In this document: one piece after another, positions 31,530 through 34,782 of the stretch
Layout of the letters: each line of letters starts with the position of its first letter
How positions within the stretch are numbered: the stretch's first letter is position 1
Translations under genes and position numbers: made by a program
Notes under the pieces: generated by a model
Seen by the model: the letters and a program-made list of their open reading frames with translations, nothing else
What the model was told of the DNA's origin: nothing
The model's database searches: none
Source: Atopobium sp034113385
GTDB lineage: Bacteria; Actinomycetota; Coriobacteriia; Coriobacteriales; Atopobiaceae
Direction of reading: 5' to 3'
DNA: 34,782 nucleotides
Assembly: GCF_034113385.1 (NCBI RefSeq)
Contig: NZ_JAXEXL010000004.1
Coordinates: forward strand, 1 to 34,782

Positions 31530-32507
31530 ATGCGTGCTCTTATCATCCACAATCAAATGTCTGGTTTTGGCTCGGATGCAATTTACGAATTTGAACGTGC
31601 GCTAGCCGAGCAAGGTGATGAAGTACTACTCCGAATTCCTGCGGCGGATTTTGTTCCCAAAGACGTTTTATACGATGTAGACAGCTTTGATATGGTTGTC
31701 CTTTCTGGCGGAGATGGCACTATGGCATCGCTGTTGTATTACTTGTGCGGCAGCCAAGTCCCCACCTGCGTATTTCCTTCTGGTACTTCCAATTTATTGT
31801 TCCTTAATTTAGGCAATGCACCCGACTCTGCCTCCATTGCTCGCGCTTGTCGTATTGGCAGAACCGTCACTACAGACTTAGGTGAAATGACCTGGACTGA
31901 CGAGAATAACATCGAGCACACCAAGGGATTTTGCTTAATGTCTGGCTTGGGCTACGACGGCGAATTTATGCGTATGGCAGCAGAAACCAAATCTGCACTT
32001 GGAGAGGCTGCTTACTTTGCAGCCGCTGTTAAAACACTCAATCCCCCCGTGTCACACTTTACTATTACCATTGATGGCACAACGTTTGAACGAGATGGCA
32101 TTTCTTGCATTGTGGCTAACAATGCCATGATTCAGGGTGATATAAAAATCGTTCCAGAAAATACAATGACCGATGGTCTGCTTGATGTCATTGTGCTTGA
32201 GGTGAATCAAACCGTGGAATTGTTGCCTTCTGTTGTGGCATCCATCTTAGATAAAACAGGTAAGGTACTCGAGCGCCCTATGATTGAAAGCTTTAGGGGC
32301 AAGTGTATTGAGGTACAAGCAAGCAACCCAATGGCGTTGCAAATAGACGGCGACCCCATGGCAAATAACATCACCACTTACCGCGCGCGTGTACTTGAAA
32401 AAGTCAATCGTTTGCTTGTTGATGAGGTAAGTTTTTATGCAAGTCAAGCCACTCAGCCCGATAAAAACCTGCCTGGTGCACAAATCGTTCCACATCCTTT
32501 TAGCTAA
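31530..32507 (+). CDS. Diacylglycerol kinase family lipid kinase, YegS/DgkB-like
   Basis: Lipid kinase of 325 residues. Seen: IIHNQMSGFGSDAIYEFE at the N-terminus, the nucleotide-binding GGDGT in VVLSGGDGTMASLLYYL, VFPSGTSNLLFLNLG (family motif PxGTxN), LGYDGEFMRMAAETKSALGEAAYF (in parts), and the C-terminal MALQIDGDP. It phosphorylates diacylglycerol or a related lipid, or may be a ceramide/polyprenol-like kinase; the acceptor is not determined. ATG 31530 follows GGGAGG at six bases; a TTG directly before is not needed. Its stop overlaps the stop of the converging azlD gene by four bases (CTAA at 32504-32507). Confidence 0.88.
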   Translation: MRALIIHNQMSGFGSDAIYEFERALAEQGDEVLLRIPAADFVPKDVLYDVDSFDMVVLSGGDGTMASLLYYLCGSQVPTCVFPSGTSNLLFLNLGNAPDSASIARACRIGRTVTTDLGEMTWTDENNIEHTKGFCLMSGLGYDGEFMRMAAETKSALGEAAYFAAAVKTLNPPVSHFTITIDGTTFERDGISCIVANNAMIQGDIKIVPENTMTDGLLDVIVLEVNQTVELLPSVVASILDKTGKVLERPMIESFRGKCIEVQASNPMALQIDGDPMANNITTYRARVLEKVNRLLVDEVSFYASQATQPDKNLPGAQIVPHPFS

Positions 32508-32833
32508 ATAGGGATACAGAGCAAAAGAGCGTATGCAACTACACCAGTAACAGCACACCATACTAATGAGCGTGTCTTGCGCGCTACCACAACTACAAGA
32601 GCGGATGCAATGAGTGGTGCCACACCATTGCCTAAACCCTTATCAAACATTGTGGGAGACAGTAAATCATTGGCTACCAGCGATGCAAATGCAGCCGTAG
32701 GAATGAGTCCTAATACCTCGTTAATGCTTTCTGGAATAACCTTACCCTTAAGAAGGAGCATGGGCATAACGCGCAACAAAAACATGGTAGCAGCGCAGCA
32801 ACCATACACTATAAGAAAATCCTGTATGCTCAC
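32504..32833 (-). CDS. azlD: Branched-chain amino acid exporter small subunit AzlD
   Basis: Small membrane protein of 109 residues with about four hydrophobic segments. Seen: FLLRVMPMLLLKGKVIPESI, typical of AzlD/BrnE, with a conserved Arg-x-x-P near residue 21, and LGLIPTAAFASLVANDLL. It works with AzlC as the exporter of leucine, isoleucine, valine and possibly methionine. The start ATG overlaps the azlC stop (32830-32833, ATGA), indicating translational coupling. Its stop overlaps the lipid kinase stop. Confidence 0.9.
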   Translation of the reverse strand: MSIQDFLIVYGCCAATMFLLRVMPMLLLKGKVIPESINEVLGLIPTAAFASLVANDLLSPTMFDKGLGNGVAPLIASALVVVVARKTRSLVWCAVTGVVAYALLLCIPI

Positions 32834-33519
32834 TCGCCCATCACCTTATCGTACAAAACGCCAGAACAAACACCTAACAAAGCACCCAGCAAAATAGCCG
32901 GACCGGTCAAGCCAAGGCATTTGCAACCAAATACCCCAGCCATGGAAACAATACTCACAACCACCGCGCGTTTATCGATACGCTGAGTACAGAGCAAGCA
33001 CACAAAGATTGCTGTCATGACAAACGATGCAAGATTCATGGGAATAGAAATGACATTTCCTACCAAGCAGCCAATCATGTTTGAGGCAATCCATGACGTT
33101 TGACACAATACGTTGACTAACGTGGCCTTTTGCGGAGTCCATGAGGGGTTATCGGTAAAATGCTCTAAGTTAATACCAAAGCTTTCATCCGTAACTGTAG
33201 AGGCAAACAACAAGGTAATCAGCTTGTTTGCCCGTTTGGTATGAGGAGCAAGCGCTGCAGAATAAAGCATTTGACGCGTATTAACAAACGAGATGCTCAT
33301 GATAATAGACGCCAAAGGCGAGCCCGCCATAAACATATTGGCAGCCATAAACTGGCCCGCACCAGAATAAAACAGTAATGACACCATAAAAATCATCCAA
33401 GGGCGTAAGCCAATAGCGCTTTCCAAAATGCCACAAGGAATGCCAATAGATAGATAACCAATCATGACAGGGGCAGCACACAATAACACTTCGCGCATGT
33501 CTTTGCTGGAAATGCTCAC
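32830..33519 (-). CDS. azlC: Branched-chain amino acid exporter large subunit AzlC
   Basis: Polytopic membrane protein of 229 residues, AzlC/BrnF family. Seen: ISIGIPCGIL and GLRPWMIFMVSLLFYSGAGQFMA near the N-terminus, a motif of the family (SGAGQFMA), FVNTRQMLYSAAL with conserved NxRxxLY, and TDESFGIN. GTG 33519 is chosen because AAAGGGG lies six bases upstream and the length fits; the frame is open to 33624 but without a ribosome site or family resemblance. A promoter at 33651-33678 (minus) fits. It is preceded by the TetR gene on the same strand, which may be its regulator. Confidence 0.85.
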   Translation of the reverse strand: MSISSKDMREVLLCAAPVMIGYLSIGIPCGILESAIGLRPWMIFMVSLLFYSGAGQFMAANMFMAGSPLASIIMSISFVNTRQMLYSAALAPHTKRANKLITLLFASTVTDESFGINLEHFTDNPSWTPQKATLVNVLCQTSWIASNMIGCLVGNVISIPMNLASFVMTAIFVCLLCTQRIDKRAVVVSIVSMAGVFGCKCLGLTGPAILLGALLGVCSGVLYDKVMGE

Positions 33520-33650
33520 AACTAACCCCTTTCTTGGCCTCAGACTTGTATGGCACCTATAGATACTAGCGCCTGAAGAGCCTGCCTTAAGGGCAATACT
33601 CAATTTCCATGAGTTTTTATACAAGCTTGCTATCGTTTTGGGATTTATAA

Positions 33651-33678
33651 AGTATAGCTATTTTCCACCTGATACAAA
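33651..33678 (-). promoter_or_regulatory. Candidate azlC promoter
   Basis: On the minus strand TTTGTA (33678-33673) and TATACT (33656-33651) are 16 bases apart, between the TetR stop codon and azlC. Transcription would give a leader of about 125 bases before the GTG start, suggesting azlCD can be expressed apart from tetR. A small inverted repeat TGCC-TTAAG-GGCA lies in the leader around 33582-33594. Confidence 0.4.
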
Positions 33679-33693
33679 AAACAAGCAGAACTG

Positions 33694-34275
33694 CTATTGC
33701 GTGGAATGCTCACTTAACGAGGCCAGCCCGGCAGACGCAAGGCTATCCACGGTGTGAGCTACTTCTTCTACGGATTGTGCTTGTGCGCCTGAATCCAACC
33801 AACGTTGCACCAAAGCAACTACGCCACCAGAAACAAAGCCTGCAACACAAACAATGCCTTTCTTAGCTTTGTTGGCGTCTACAATACGCGCTTCTAAAAA
33901 CTCGCGAATACGCTCTATAAGCTGGTCATGCACGCGTGAGTTAAGCAAACAACCAAGCTCCGAACTTGTATCAGTAGCCAGCGTACGAATGTTGGTGAGC
34001 ACCTCTCTTACATGCTCTGCCGAGAAACTCAAAGTCCCGCCACCAATCGCATCTTTGATGGACGCAAGTGCACAATCCTGCATTTCATCCACAACGGCAA
34101 ACACATTGTTGTAATGCGCCAAAAAAGTCTTCTTGGAAATAAGAGCACGGTCAGCAACATCTTTAATAGTAATTTGAGACAAATCACGCTCTGCCATAAG
34201 CGATAGGAGCGCTTCTTTAATTGCACGGCGTGTTTTAATAACACGCATATCCAGCTGATTTTTGACTGACGACAT
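33694..34275 (-). CDS. TetR/AcrR-family transcriptional regulator
   Basis: One-component DNA-binding regulator of 193 residues. The N-terminal helix-turn-helix domain has RRAIKEALLSLMAERDLSQITIKDVADRALISKKTFLAHYNN (in parts: ITIKDVADRALI and SKKTFLAHY), the standard TetR signature. The C-terminal ligand domain has no recognisable motif. ATG 34275 has GGAGG eight bases upstream; a TTG at 34293 is in frame but lacks a site. It lies upstream of azlCD on the same strand and diverges from the HD-domain gene. Two inverted repeats in the shared gap are candidate operators. Confidence 0.88.
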   Translation of the reverse strand: MSSVKNQLDMRVIKTRRAIKEALLSLMAERDLSQITIKDVADRALISKKTFLAHYNNVFAVVDEMQDCALASIKDAIGGGTLSFSAEHVREVLTNIRTLATDTSSELGCLLNSRVHDQLIERIREFLEARIVDANKAKKGIVCVAGFVSGGVVALVQRWLDSGAQAQSVEEVAHTVDSLASAGLASLSEHSTQ

Positions 34276-34409
34276 ACCAGGTGCCTCCACCAAAAACTAC
34301 CCTACTTCACGCATGACTGCGCTCACCACACCCATGCACCACAGCGACGTATGCGTTTTTGTGCGCATGTTTTGTTTATATATCCCACTATAGCAAGTTT
34401 TATTACATT

Positions 34410-34448
34410 TAAGTCACATTTTTTGACTTATTTCCATTTTAGGAAATA
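34410..34448. promoter_or_regulatory. Two adjoining inverted repeats, candidate TetR operators
   Basis: TAAGTCA (34410-34416) with TGACTTA (34424-34430), and TATTTCC (34429-34435) with GGAAATA (34442-34448) are perfect 7-base inverted repeats with spacers of 7 and 6 bases; they share two bases. They lie in the gap between the divergent tetR and HD-domain genes. A -10-like TATAGT for tetR (minus, 34392-34387) lies so that the first repeat covers its -35 position. This suggests autoregulation by the TetR protein. Confidence 0.5.
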
Positions 34449-34520
34449 ATATTGATAAGAGAAAAACGCGTAGTTGACAGTAACAGTTAGCAGTATTTAC
34501 AACATCAATGAGGGCATCAC

Positions 34521-34782
34521 ATGAAATTAGCTGATATTACCGATGACTTTACACAACTTGCCGCCCCTGTACTTTTGCATCCCCGTGTGCGCAGCATGGA
34601 TCAATTCATCCAGCATGGTGCCACAACCACCCTTGACCACTGCATGGCTGTGGCCTACTACTCGCTACTCTTTGTACGCACCCTAAAGATTTCCTGCAAT
34701 GAACAAGACCTTGTTACTGCTGCACTCTTGCATGATTACTACCTCTATGACTGGCACATCAAAGATGCCTGCCCTGAGGGCC
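34521..34782 (+). CDS. HD-domain phosphohydrolase-like protein (3' end outside window)
   Basis: The first 87 codons of a gene cut by the right edge. ATG 34521 has TGAGGG six bases upstream. Seen: LDHCMAVAYYSLLFVRTL and AALLHDYYLYDWH, the H...HD arrangement of HD-family metal-dependent phosphohydrolases. HD proteins act on nucleotides or other phosphorylated substrates; the short visible part does not tell which. A TTGACA (34474-34479) upstream is a possible -35 element, but no -10 at proper spacing was found. It is divergent from the TetR gene. Confidence 0.75.
   Translation, partial: MKLADITDDFTQLAAPVLLHPRVRSMDQFIQHGATTTLDHCMAVAYYSLLFVRTLKISCNEQDLVTAALLHDYYLYDWHIKDACPEG

Noticed and set aside
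33520..33624. N-terminal extension of AzlC from 33624
   Set aside because: No ribosome site and no hydrophobic or family sequence; GTG 33519 has a strong site.
1..34782. Prophage, insertion sequence, CRISPR or defence island
   Set aside because: All larger ORFs are assigned to housekeeping, transport or fermentation genes. No transposase, integrase, Cas or restriction motif, and no regularly spaced repeats were seen.

Overview
The window looks like chromosomal DNA of a fermentative, anaerobic actinobacterium of the class Coriobacteriia, most likely an oral Atopobiaceae member of the Lancefieldella/Atopobium type. This is inferred from the combination of an arginine deiminase operon, a phosphotransacetylase and acetate kinase, an [FeFe] hydrogenase, an LPxTG-anchored C69 dipeptidase, a moderate base composition and Gram-positive ribosome binding sites. 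No 16S rRNA or other decisive marker is present. I see no tRNA, rRNA, insertion sequence, prophage or CRISPR array.

Layout. 1-4913 (minus strand) is an arginine deiminase operon, arcA-arcB-arcD-arcT-like, reading towards the left edge; arcT runs off the window and no carbamate kinase (arcC) is visible. Every gap between its genes holds a hairpin. 4914-5578 is a 665-base AT-rich gap with the likely arcA promoter. 5579-7612 carries two RNA methyltransferase genes (RlmD/TrmA type and TrmL type). 7616-10965 is a complete ECF transporter operon (S component, fused double ATPase, T component). It is preceded by a short leader peptide with three consecutive Trp codons and an intrinsic terminator, which identifies it as a probable tryptophan importer under classical attenuation. 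10998-14268 has a pyroglutamyl peptidase and a wall-anchored C69 dipeptidase. 14405-18125 has a CobW-type metallochaperone GTPase, Maf, a P1-family self-processing peptidase and a SAM methyltransferase. 18166-20424 encodes a glycosyltransferase and UDP-galactopyranose mutase.

20624-27367 is a fermentation module: pta, a two-gene glutamate-synthase-linked [FeFe] hydrogenase, a GNAT acetyltransferase and ackA. 27484-31446 (minus) is a housekeeping run: HIT protein, xseB, xseA, a membrane zinc peptidase and RNase D. 31530-34782 holds a YegS-type lipid kinase, the AzlD/AzlC branched-chain amino acid exporter, a TetR regulator and the start of an HD-domain gene.

Together the genes suggest an amino-acid- and peptide-using organism. 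It scavenges peptides outside the cell (dipeptidase, pyroglutamyl peptidase), takes up tryptophan, gains ATP from arginine and acetate, and disposes of reductant as H2. The most noteworthy signals are in small non-coding or short-ORF elements: the Trp leader/attenuator, the hairpins in the arc operon, two GTG-started short ORFs that take the ribosome binding sites of downstream genes, and a terminator in the glf leader.
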